A stretch of 30,246 nt of DNA, taken from contig JAXMLA010000185.1 in assembly GCA_034370465.1 (NCBI GenBank), positions 1-30,246 on the forward strand, written 5' to 3'. The DNA is from UBA2197 sp034370465. Lineage in GTDB: Bacteria; Desulfobacterota; Desulfuromonadia; Desulfuromonadales; UBA2197. The translations under genes and the position numbers were made by a program. The notes beneath the pieces were generated by a model. That model was not told the origin of the DNA. It saw nothing but the letters and a program-made list of their open reading frames with translations, and made no database searches. Positions 14,464 to 24,300 of the stretch are shown piece after piece; positions within the stretch are counted from its first letter, which is position 1; each line of letters starts with the position of its first letter.

Positions 14464-15390
14464 TCAATTCCTGTCGTGTTCTCGATTATTTTCTCGTTCT
14501 TTTCCCTCTCCTTTTTTCTGACTTTTATCCCGGTTCTGCTCTCGCCGTATTAATTCCTGGTCCTGCGGCCTTGGTCGCTGCCGCTCGCGCTCGCGTTGCT
14601 GTACCTCACCTGGCTGCTGCTGTAGTTTACGAACTGATGAACCAGACCAGCTCGGGGACGACGAGGTGCGTCTGTGATCCGGAGCGATTTGCGGTCGCGG
14701 CGTTTCACGCCGAACGTCTTGCTGCCTTTGGCTTCGTTGCTGTGGTGTTTCCTGCCCTCTTATGCGCGGGGCCGGGGCGGGCGTTCTTCGTTCCATGCGT
14801 GGTTGAATGCGCTCGCGGACCATCGTGTCACGGGGCTGGTAACGGTAATGCTGCTGATGCAGGATCTGCTGCTGCTCTACCCGTGGATAGCGATTGCCCG
14901 AATAGCGCCGTTGATAGTCAGGACGCGGGGCGGGCGGCGGTACAGAGCGTCGATCCCATCGATCCCAGCCGCGTCGCCGCTGTTCCCATTCATGCCCCCA
15001 GTGACGATCCCAGCGCGGTGGCGCATACGCCGGCCAGCCGTAAAAGTACCTGGGTGGACTCCGGTAGTAGCGGACCGGAATTCGAAGGATGAAGACAGGC
15101 ACAAATTCCGGTTCAACCAGCCACCACGGGCCGTTGTACCAGTCGCTTGTGTACCAGTAATCATCCTGATAGACCCAGTACATGCCGTCATAAAAGAAAT
15201 AGTTGGCATTGAGCCGTGGCGCGTAATAGACCGGATAGCCCTCCACCGGAACGAGTTCCGGGTAAAGCGGCAGATTGATCCCGATGCTGACGTGAGGGAG
15301 ACTGATTCCGACACTCACCTGGGCGACAGCGGGAGTTGCCAGGCACAACAATATTCCCAGCACAATGAATCCGTAGCGTATTGTCTGCAT
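14464..15390 (-). CDS. Exported Tyr/Trp-rich protein with Arg/Gln-rich tail
   Basis: 308 residues from ATG 15390, which has GGAGGAA just upstream. Longer in-frame extensions to 15495 would bury the signal peptide. Sec signal peptide of about 24 residues (..CLATPAVAQ). Residues of about 40-120 form a compact aromatic region (..GYPVYYAP..NYFFYDGMYWVYQDDYWYTS..YNGPWWLVEP..VP.FILR.PVRYYR.PP), a pattern often seen in exported proteins of Geobacter-type and other proteobacteria. The remaining 180 residues are low-complexity, rich in Arg, Gln and Pro, and strongly basic, probably disordered. It lies 38 bp downstream of the VOC-AHSA1 gene and may be cotranscribed with it. Function unknown; periplasmic or outer-membrane location inferred. 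Confidence 0.82.
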   Translation of the reverse strand: MQTIRYGFIVLGILLCLATPAVAQVSVGISLPHVSIGINLPLYPELVPVEGYPVYYAPRLNANYFFYDGMYWVYQDDYWYTSDWYNGPWWLVEPEFVPVFILRIPVRYYRSPPRYFYGWPAYAPPRWDRHWGHEWEQRRRGWDRWDRRSVPPPAPRPDYQRRYSGNRYPRVEQQQILHQQHYRYQPRDTMVRERIQPRMERRTPAPAPRIRGQETPQQRSQRQQDVRRETPRPQIAPDHRRTSSSPSWSGSSVRKLQQQPGEVQQRERERQRPRPQDQELIRREQNRDKSQKKGEGKERENNREHDRN

Positions 15391-15428
15391 GCTTCCTCCA
15401 CAAAGTTCGCGACGACAATCTCGTTTGG

Positions 15429-16358
15429 TCAGGTCCCTTCCTGCTGCAGGAAGGTCGTCAGTTTGTCGAAGGATTCGTTCCATCCTGCCGCACACATCTC
15501 CTTCATTTCACCCGGCGGAAGACCGAGATGGTGCAGTGTCATTCTGGTTGCGCCCGCCTCGTCCTCCAGGGTCACTGACACCTGCAATTCCAGAGGCCAG
15601 TCGCCGCTCATGCTGTAATGCGACGCCGGGACCACGTTCCCTTCTGCGTCGGCAAAGCTGTCGGTGCAGACCAGGCGTTCCGGCGCAACGAGCTCCCGGT
15701 AGGTGCCGGTACTCCAGAAGTCCTGTCCTTCAGGGGAGCGCATGCAGTTGAGATATTTACCCCCGACGCGCAGATCGATTTTGCAGACCGGCGCGGTGAA
15801 GCCCTGCGGACCCCACCAGCGCTTGAGACCTTCCGGTTCGGTCCAGGCTTTCCAGACGCGCTCGCGCGGCGCGGCGAAAGTGCGGGTGATGGTGAGGGGT
15901 TGCGTTGCAGCCATGGCCGCCCGGGCTCCCTCCTCTATTTCCTCCATCGTCGGATCCTTGACATGCGTGGCCAGAGTCCAGGTGTAACCGAAGGGGTCTT
16001 TCACGCTGCCGATGCGGTCGCCCCAGAACATCTCTGCGACTGGCATGGAGGCGACAGCCCCGGCGGCGATGGCCTTGGCAACGGCGGCATCGACATCGTC
16101 CAGATAAAGGTAAAAGCTGATCGGCGAGCCGCCAAGGGACTCAGCGCTCTTGCCTTGCGGGCATTCCTCGCCGAGCATGACCAGCGAGGTGCCAATCTTG
16201 ATCTCGGCATGCATCACGCCGACGCCGTCGGGACCCGGCATCACGAACCGTTCTTCTGCGCCGAAGGCTGCCTTGTAGAAGTTGATGGCCTGACGGGCAT
16301 CTTTGAATACGCACATCGGGGTAATGCTCTGATAACCTTTCGGAATGGGTTTAATCAT
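15429..16358 (-). CDS. VOC (PhnB-like) / AHSA1 (SRPBCC) fusion protein
   Basis: 309 residues from ATG 16358 with a GAGGAG site. Residues of about 1-145 are a PhnB-like glyoxalase/bleomycin-resistance (VOC) domain: 'PMCVFKDARQAINFYKAAFGA', 'GVMHAEIKIGTSLVMLGEE' and the end 'GDRIGSVKDPFGYTWTLATHV'. After a short helical linker, residues of about 152-309 are an AHSA1-type START-like domain: 'TRTFAAPRERVWKAWTEPE.LKRWWGP', 'GGKYLNCMRSPEGQ', 'GWNESFDKLTTFL'. Both domains usually occur as separate small proteins, often neighbours, so this is a fused pair. No signal peptide. The ligand is unknown. It lies 112 bp downstream of the methyltransferase-like gene and may have its own promoter. Confidence 0.9.
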   Translation of the reverse strand: MIKPIPKGYQSITPMCVFKDARQAINFYKAAFGAEERFVMPGPDGVGVMHAEIKIGTSLVMLGEECPQGKSAESLGGSPISFYLYLDDVDAAVAKAIAAGAVASMPVAEMFWGDRIGSVKDPFGYTWTLATHVKDPTMEEIEEGARAAMAATQPLTITRTFAAPRERVWKAWTEPEGLKRWWGPQGFTAPVCKIDLRVGGKYLNCMRSPEGQDFWSTGTYRELVAPERLVCTDSFADAEGNVVPASHYSMSGDWPLELQVSVTLEDEAGATRMTLHHLGLPPGEMKEMCAAGWNESFDKLTTFLQQEGT

Positions 16359-16470
16359 GGTGTTTTCTCCTCAATTGATTTGCCAGCTGTGGTTAGCTGG
16401 AAATTTTTAGAATTGTAGCAGTCGCTTCAGTGGATGCAACCGGTCGACAGGGGAATATGCGAAGATGCGC

Positions 16471-17001
16471 TCAGCGAAGCGGAAACCGGGAGGAGTAATC
16501 GCTGAACTGGCGCAATGCTGTTTCTTCCAGGCGGATGCGTTGGCGTAACAGGAAGAGATTGATGGGGAAGAAGAGGAGGAAGGTAATCGGGGCGCGCAGC
16601 AGCAGGGGGAGGAGGAGAAATTCCAGGGTGACAATCAGGTAGTTGGGGTGGCGCAGCCAGCGATAGGGTCCGCGCCTTTGCACCGGGGCATCCGGGACAA
16701 GGAGAATGCGGGTGTTCCAGTGCTCGCCGAGGGAGATGATGCACCAGTAGCGCCCCCCCTGCAGAAGGAGGAGCAGAGCGAGGGTGACGAAGGTCAACGC
16801 ATTAGCGGGGACGTCCCAGGGGTAGGATTCCAGGGCGAGGGCGACAAGAAAGAAGGCATGGAGGGCGACGATGGGCGGGTAGGTCTCCGGATAGAACTCC
16901 TTGCCGCCGCGCGCCAACAGGGCGCGGGTGTGACGGTGCGCCACTGCGAGCTCGAAGCCGCGTTCGCCGAGCAGCACCAGGAAGATCCAGCCGATCGCCA
17001 T
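16471..17001 (-). CDS. Isoprenylcysteine carboxyl methyltransferase (ICMT)-like membrane protein
   Basis: 176 residues, with about four to five hydrophobic helices. The C-terminal half has the ICMT/phospholipid methyltransferase signature 'GPYRWLRHPNYLIVTLEFLLLPLL' (RHPNY at 117-121, with E127), the site that binds S-adenosylmethionine. Its ATG follows immediately after the TAG of the type III polyketide synthase gene, so the two are translationally coupled. In Bacillus the same gene pair (BpsA/BpsB) makes alkylpyrones and methylates them. By analogy this protein probably O-methylates the product of the synthase at the inner membrane (inference from family and context). Confidence 0.87.
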   Translation of the reverse strand: MAIGWIFLVLLGERGFELAVAHRHTRALLARGGKEFYPETYPPIVALHAFFLVALALESYPWDVPANALTFVTLALLLLLQGGRYWCIISLGEHWNTRILLVPDAPVQRRGPYRWLRHPNYLIVTLEFLLLPLLLRAPITFLLFFPINLFLLRQRIRLEETALRQFSDYSSRFPLR

Positions 17002-18057
17002 CTACTCAACCCCCAAGAGGAGCAGTTCGGCCGAGAAGCCGGGGCCGAAGGCCGAGAGTAGGCCGTAACCGGTTGTCTGTCGGGCGCTGCTCGCCAGCCA
17101 GGCTTCCAGCACCAGCAGGACCGAGACCGAGGAGACGTTGCCGTGATTTCGTAATGCGGCTTCCGTCAACGCTAACTCATCGCCACGCAGCTCCAACACG
17201 TCGCGGTAAACATCGATGATCCGGGCGCCGCCGGGGTGAGTGATGAAGTGCGGTACCTCGGTGCGGTCGATCCCTTGTCCCGCGAAAAAGTCATCGATCA
17301 GCGGTCGTAACTCCTGTCGGATCAGCGTCGGCAACCGGGGGGAAAGGACCAGCTGCATCTCCTGCCCGACAAAATCCCATCCCATAATCCGATAACTCTC
17401 GGGAAAGAGCTGCGAACGGCTCGCCAACACCCGCACTCCCGCCTCCGGGGTGCGATCTCCGGCGACCAGCGCAGCGGCGGCGCCATCGGCGAAGAGGGCG
17501 GTGGCAACGAGATTCTTCTTGCTGACATCCGCAGCCATGAAGGTGAGGCTGCAACATTCGAGGGCGACCACTAGGACGCGGTGCTCCGGGTAGGCGCGGC
17601 AGTAGTCCGCGGCCCGGGCCAGACCGGCAGCGCCGCCGGCGCATCCCAAACCCCAGAGGGGGAGGCGGGTCGTGGTCGGGTTCAGGCCCAGTTCGTTGAT
17701 GAGGTGGGCGTCAAGGGTGGGGGTGGCGTGGCCGGTCGAGGAGACAACGATGATCTGGTTTATCTCTGCCGGTGCGCAGCCGGCTTTTTCGAGGCAGCGC
17801 CCGGCCGCCTGTACCATGAGCTTGAGCCCCTCTTCCTGATAGATGCGGGTCCGTTCCGCTGCCAGGTGCGGTCGCAGATACCAGTCCAGGGGCATCATGA
17901 ACTGACGGGTGTCGATTCGGGCATTATCAAAGATAGCAAGCAGTCTTTCCAGCTCCTCGACCTGGTTGGCAAAGATCCCTGCGACCAAATCCCGGACAAC
18001 GGTCTGGTGTGCAATGTGCGGAGGCAAGGCGTGGCTGGCAGCGATTATTTTCGGCAT
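17002..18057 (-). CDS. Type III polyketide synthase (chalcone/stilbene synthase family)
   Basis: 351 residues, the usual length for the family. The catalytic triad is visible: Cys139 in LPLWGLGCAGGAAG, His274 in HFITHPGG, and Asn307 in RNHGNVSS. The N-terminal thiolase half carries 'IIVVSSTGHATPTLDAHLI'. These enzymes condense a fatty acyl-CoA or acyl-ACP starter with malonyl-CoA units and cyclise the product to alkylpyrones, alkylresorcinols or phloroglucinol-type rings. Coupling to an ICMT-like gene points to the alkylpyrone/alkylresorcinol lipid type (BpsA-like), giving a methylated membrane lipid (inference). It is transcribed away from the cyclic glucan synthase gene and leads the minus-strand cluster. 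Confidence 0.93.
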   Translation of the reverse strand: MPKIIAASHALPPHIAHQTVVRDLVAGIFANQVEELERLLAIFDNARIDTRQFMMPLDWYLRPHLAAERTRIYQEEGLKLMVQAAGRCLEKAGCAPAEINQIIVVSSTGHATPTLDAHLINELGLNPTTTRLPLWGLGCAGGAAGLARAADYCRAYPEHRVLVVALECCSLTFMAADVSKKNLVATALFADGAAAALVAGDRTPEAGVRVLASRSQLFPESYRIMGWDFVGQEMQLVLSPRLPTLIRQELRPLIDDFFAGQGIDRTEVPHFITHPGGARIIDVYRDVLELRGDELALTEAALRNHGNVSSVSVLLVLEAWLASSARQTTGYGLLSAFGPGFSAELLLLGVE

Positions 18058-18133
18058 GAAGTGGCCTTTGTTGTTAGAGACGGATGACCTTCAAAATTCT
18101 AACCGGAATGGTTCATTCGTCAATCGTAACTAT

Positions 18134-18168
18134 TTCAGAATTCAGAATACAGGAGCCAGAATTCTGAA
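18134..18168. repeat. Inverted repeat (10-bp perfect arms)
   Basis: TTCAGAATTC (18134-18143) and its exact reverse complement GAATTCTGAA (18159-18168) are separated by 15 nt. It resembles the 'GAATTCTGA' spacer elements often found beside heptamer repeats in Geobacter-type genomes. No T-run follows, so it is not an obvious terminator. Confidence 0.75.
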
Positions 18169-18227
18169 GGAAAGTATTATGCCCTTGAATTTGTAGTGAA
18201 ATTTTTTGCTGTTTAGTCCGGCTTATT

Positions 18228-18273
<46 letters not shown>

Positions 18274-18374
18274 GTAGTTACCGTCAATCTCATTTCGCCG
18301 TCGCAACTTTACATTTCATTCAAACCATTTAAACTTTCTCAGGATGGAGATCAGGCGCAAAGACAGGGATAACA

Positions 18375-21300
18375 ATGGCATCAGGCAATCTCATCGGTTA
18401 TTTCGCAACCCCGCAGGAAGGCCGGAAAGCCTTGCGGATGCTGGCGCGGCACGGCTTTCGCCGCACCGCTCTGGTCCATAAGGATAAGGACGGCGGTGTC
18501 CGGACAACCGACCCCTTCCTTTCGCGCCTTGCGCTCGCAATCTTTCTGCTGGCTTCTCTCTTCGGCGCAATTGCCGGCCTGGCGGCCCAGCTTCTGCTCT
18601 GGCCGCAGTCTCTTCCCGCCTGGAACCATCCGACTTTCCTGGCGTCGGTCCTGGTCGGAGCCGCCAGCGGCGTCCTGGTTGCACTGCTCTGGTTGCGCCG
18701 TGGCCGCTATGGTGTCGAGCCGAAAATCATGCGTGCTCATACCCGCTGGCTCGTCACCGGGGAATCGGTCCTCATCCTCCAGGCACCCGTCGACTCATTA
18801 CAGCGACCGGTGACGTTGCTGCGCGAAAGCAGCGATGTCCCCCCGGCGCTCTTCGTCATGCACCCCAAGCGCGAACGGCGGACCGAAGCGCGCAGCCCCG
18901 ATGTCAAGCTCTCGCCGGCGCAGATTTTGGAGCATGCCCAGCGCCATGCCCGGGAGCAACAGGTCGATCCCCATCCGCAGCGCGGCACCGAACTGCTCAA
19001 GCGCCTCAAGTTGTCCCGACAATGGGCGCGGCAGATTTGTGAGGATCTCACGGCGGCGAGCCAGCTGGAACAGAATGCGACGCCGGCGGCCGACTGGATT
19101 CTTGATAACGACTACATTCTTGAGGGGAATGCCCGCGATGTTCTGCTGAACCTGCCGAAGCGCTTTTACCAACAACTGCCGGTCCTCGCCTCTGATCCCT
19201 ACCGGGGGATGCCTTGTATCTATGGTCTGGCCAAAGATCTCGTTGCCCATACCGAGCTGCGCCTCGAACGGGAGAATGTCCTCGCGTATATCGAGGCCTA
19301 CCAAACGGTGCGCACGCTGACCACCGGAGAACTCTGGGCCATCCCCCAGATGCTGCGCATTGCCCTGATCGAAAGCATCCAGAATATGGCGGTCACCGCG
19401 CTGACCAATCTGCGCGAGCGGCAGTTGGCGGACTTCTGGGCAAACCGGTTGATCGCTGCCAATCGCCGCGACTCGAACCAGCTCTTTGCCATCCTGACGG
19501 AACTGGCAAAAGCAGAGCCGAGTCCCAGCCCTTATTTCGCGACGCAGCTGGTCGGTCTCCTTTATGACGAAGCCGCGGCCCTGGCGCCGGTCAAGACCTG
19601 GCTGGAGCGTACGCTCAAAACCATTCTCCACGACCTCATCCTCCGGGAACAGAACCGGCAGACCAGTGAGCAGTTGTCCTGCGGCAATGCCTTTACCAGC
19701 TTGCGGCAGCTCGCCCTCCTCGACTGGCGGGAGATCTTCGAACAGCTCAGCCGGGTGGAGCAGATTTTGCGGCGCGATCCGTCCGGTGTGTATGCGCAGA
19801 TGGATTTTGCCACACGCGATAGCTGCCGCCGGGCGATTGAAGAACTTGCCCGGGCTGCCAATCAGACGGAACAACAGGTCGCAGAACGTGCCATCCATTT
19901 GGCGACGCAGGCCGGATTAGAAATCAGCGACGATGAACGGCGCCGCCACGTCGGTACCTGGCTGGTCGGGGCTGGGCGGGCGGAGCTGGCGCGGCGGCTG
20001 GTTTGCCGCGAAACCCTGCGCTATCGAGTTCTGGAATGGGTTAATTCTCACCATGCGATCGTCTATGCCTGCGCTCTCGGCGGTTTTGCGGCGCTCTTCT
20101 TCGTCCTGATTTGTGCTTTTGTAGCTGCCGGATCGGTCGGATCGGTCGGATTTATCGGACTGGCACTCCTCCTGCTGATCCCGGTCAGCCAGCTGGCGAT
20201 CGACGGAGTCAATTATCTGATCATGCGCCTGCTTCCGCCGCGGCCGCTCCCGAAGATGGATTTTCAGCATACCGGAATTCCCGATGCTTTCCGCACCCTG
20301 GTGGTGGTGCCGATGATGCTGGTCGATGCGGAGACGATCCAGGCCGAGGTCGAAAAGCTGGAGATCCGCTATCTCGCCAACAAAGAAGAAAATCTCCTTT
20401 TCAGTCTCTTTTCTGACTACACCGATGCTGCTACTCCTTCCCGTGAAGATGACAGCCAACTCCTGGCAATCGTCTGCGATGGGATCAACGCTCTCAATCT
20501 CCGCCATGGCAGCCAGCGTTTTTTTCTGTTCCATCGCGAGCGCGTCTGGTGTGAATCCGAACAGAAATTTATCGGCTGGGAGCGTAAACGCGGCAAGCTC
20601 GAAGAATTAAATTGTCTGATTGACGGCACGCGGCCGGAAAGTGCCCCGCGTATCGTTCATGTCGGTGACCCGGACCGGTTGGCGGATATTCGTTTCGTTA
20701 TCACTCTCGATAGTGACACCCAACTGCCGCACGCGACGGCCCGCCGGCTGGTCGAAACCCTGGCCCATCCCCTCAATCAGCCCCGTTTCGATGCGGCCGG
20801 CAACATCCTGGCCGGCACTTACACGATTATTCAGCCGCGGGTGAGTCCGAGCCTGCCGAGCACGACCGCCTCGAATTTCAGCCGCCTCTTTGCCGAAGCG
20901 GTCGGCATCGATCCCTACACCCAGGTCGTCTCCGATGTTTATCAGGACCTGACCAGCGAAGGGTCCTATCATGGCAAGGGGATCTACGACGTCCGCGCCT
21001 TCAGCCGCGTCCTCTCCGGTCGTTTTCCGGAAGAGTGGGTCTTGAGCCATGACCTGATCGAAGGGGCGCACGTCCGGGTGGGACTTGCCAGCGATATTGA
21101 GCTCTACGATGAATTCCCCGCGGGCTACCAGAATTACAGCAGCCGGGCGCATCGCTGGATGCGCGGCGACTGGCAGATTGCCGAGTGGATCTTCCCGCGG
21201 GTCCCGCTGGCGGGGGGCGGGCGCGGGGCGAATCCCCTCTCCCTCTTTGACCGTGGCAAGATTTTTGACAACCTGCGGCGCAGCCTTCTGCCGATGACCA

Positions 21301-24300
21301 GCCTGGCCCTGTTAACGACCTCCTGGTTCATCTCGCCGCAGATCGGCGGAGTGGCCACCCTGGTCGTCGCCATCCAACTCCTCTTTCCCCCTCTGGCGCA
21401 ACTCTTCACCACCCTCACCACCCGCAAAGGGTTAAAATATTTCTCCCTCGCTAAGGTTCAGCATGACCTGCTGCGGGCGGGCGCCGATGCGGCGCTCCTC
21501 CCGCAGCAGACTGTGGTGGCACTGGATGCTATTGTCCGGGCCTGTTATCGCCGTTTGATCTCCCGCCGCCACTTGCTGGAGTGGACGACGCAGGCAACCG
21601 GAGGAAACGCCCACCGGCGGCAAAGGCGATTTGTCGCGACGCTGGCGTTGGGGAGCATCTTCAGCGTCAGCGTGGCGATGGCGCTCTGGAGTCTCATGCC
21701 GGCCAGTTTGGGATTGGCCGCCCCCTGGCTCATTTTGTGGTTCTTCTCCCCGCTTCTCGTCTGGTTTCTCAACCAGCGCCCCGCCGCCGACCAGCCCTGC
21801 CAGCTGCCGGCCAAGGACCGCCGCTTCCTGCGGATGGTCGCCCGCCGCACCTGGCGCTATTTCTCGACCTTTGTCGGCGACGAAACTTCGTGGTTGCCGC
21901 CGGATAACTATCAGGTGGCCCACCAGGATCGCCTGGCGATGCGCACCAGTCCGACCAACATCGGCCTCTGGATGGCCAGCGTCTTAGCCGCCCACGATGC
22001 CGGCTACCTGACTCTGAACCAGGTCGTCGAAAGATTGACCCGTACCATGGAGACCATCAACCGCCTCGAACGTCATGAGGGGCACCTGTTGAACTGGTAC
22101 GACATTCAGACCCTGACCCCTCTGGAGCCGCGCTATGTCTCCGCCGTCGACAGCGGTAATCTTCTCGGCGCCTTGTGGGCACTGGAACAGGGTCTTGAGG
22201 AGATACTGCACGCCCCCCTCCTTGGGGGACAGGCTTTTGCCGGTTTAACCGATACCGGAGAGATGCTCAAACAAGAGATTTCATCCAAAGAATGTCGTCT
22301 CCCCCTCGATCACCTCCTGGCGGAGTCTAACGTCCCCCCTGGCGGCATTGTCGATCTCCTGCGTCGGCAACGGCGGATGCAGGGGAATGTCAAAGCGGTT
22401 GTTGCCGCCGCCGGGAAGACCGTCTGGGGCGTCGAGCTTGAACAACAGTCTTTGGCCTGGAATCAGCATAGCGACAGCTATCTCAACTGGATCGAAATTC
22501 TGGCCGAAAAGAGCGAGATAGAACTCGCCCCGTTGGGATCGGCCATCCTTCTCGCCATCCAGCAGGATTTGCAGCAAGCGCCATCGCTCTTCACCCTGGC
22601 CCAGGGTCAGATCAACTCCCTCCCGCTGCTCAAAGCCATTCAGGAGGCGTTGCCGACCGAGTCTGCCTCCCTGCAGCCCTGGCTCGATCGGCTCATCGCC
22701 GCCTTTGCTACGGCACAATGGCTGGCCGGGGAGACCCTCGGGATGGCGGAGCGCTTGCTGGCCAACATCCGTGAATTCTCCGCCGGGCTGGACATGCGTT
22801 TTCTTTATGACCGGGAACGCAACCTCTTCACCATCGGCTTTAATGTCTCCACCAACGTTCAGGACAAATCCTGTTATGACCTTTTGGCCAGCGAGGCGCG
22901 TTTCGGCAGTTTCGTCGCCATTGCCCGCGGTGATATCCCCCTCGAACACTGGTTCTCCATGGGGCGTCCCTATGGCGCGATCGGCGGGGAGCGGGTGCTC
23001 CTCAGTTGGTCCGGAACCATGTTCGAATACCTGATGCCCCTCCTCTTCCAGCACTCCTACAGCAACTCCCTCCTCGACAAGGCCGTTCGCGAAGCGGTGA
23101 CGGTCCAGGTCGCTTACGGTCGCACGCGGCGGGTCCCCTGGGGCATTTCCGAGTCTGCCTATGGCAATATGGATCTGAACAAGACCTATCAATACAAGGC
23201 CTTCGGCGTTCCCGCCCTCGGCTTGAAGCGCGGTCTGGAAGAGCAGTTAGTGATCGCTCCCTACGCCACCCTGCTGGCACTGAATGTCGCTCCGAAAGAG
23301 ACGGTGCAGAATCTCAAAGATCTGGCCGGTCTGGGATTGCTCGGTGATTACGGATATTACGAAGCGATGGATTTCAGCCGGCAACTGCAGCGACAAGGGA
23401 AGCGCGGGGTGATTATCGAGGCTTATATGGCCCACCATCAGGGGATGGCGTTTCTGGCTTTGACCAACTTCCTGCAGGATAACCCCTTCCCGCGGCGTTT
23501 TCATAGCGATCCCCGGGTACGGGCCTTTGAGTCGTTGCTGCAAGAACGCATCCCGACCCTACCGACGCTGCAGCTGACCTCGACGCGCCAAAGCAAGTCG
23601 GCCATGGAAGGCGTCGAGTTGACGGCGCCGGCGGAAAGCACCTTTACTACCCCTCATACCGCTATTCCCCATAGTCTGCTCCTCAGCAACGGTCGCTACG
23701 GGTTGATGGTGACCAACAGTGGCGGCGGCTACAGTCAGTGGAAAGGGCAGGAGCTCACCCGCTGGCGTTCGGATCAGACCTGCGACGGCATGGGAACGTT
23801 CTGCTATATCCAGGAGATCGATCCGGATCGTCTCTGGGCCACGACTTACCAACCGGTCGGCGGCAAGACGGTCGGGTATTCGGTCAACTTTGCGCTCGAG
23901 CGGGGGATCTTCCGGCGCAAAGTCCATGGTCTCGACAGCGAAACCGAGGTGATCGTCTCCCCGGAAGATGATGCGGAGATCCGGCGGGTGACCCTGATCA
24001 ACCGGACGGATCGGCCCCGTCGTCTCAACCTCACCAGTTACGTTGAACTCTCCATGGCGCCCCACAACGCCGACCGCCAGCATCCGGCTTTCAACAAACT
24101 CTTCATTCAGACCGAAGCTCTCCCTGAGCAGCAAGCGCTCCTCGCTTATCGTCGCGCCCGCAGTGACAAAGAGGTGCCGCTGTACGTAGCCCACCGCTTG
24201 ACCTTTGAGCACAGCGGCGATGCCTGCCCGCAGGATGAGGACTGGCAATTTGAAACCGACCGGCGGCGCTTTATCGGTCGCGGCCGGACTCTGGCGAATC

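Noticed and set aside
15391..15495. N-terminal extension of the Tyr/Trp-rich exported protein to 15495
   Set aside because: It would overlap the end of the VOC-AHSA1 gene and place 35 polar residues before an obvious signal peptide. A good ribosome site lies before ATG 15390.
20130..20148. Short tandem GGATCGGTC repeat inside the glucan synthase gene
   Set aside because: It has two copies only, lies in frame, and encodes a Gly-Ser-Val repeat in a membrane segment; this is ordinary coding variation.
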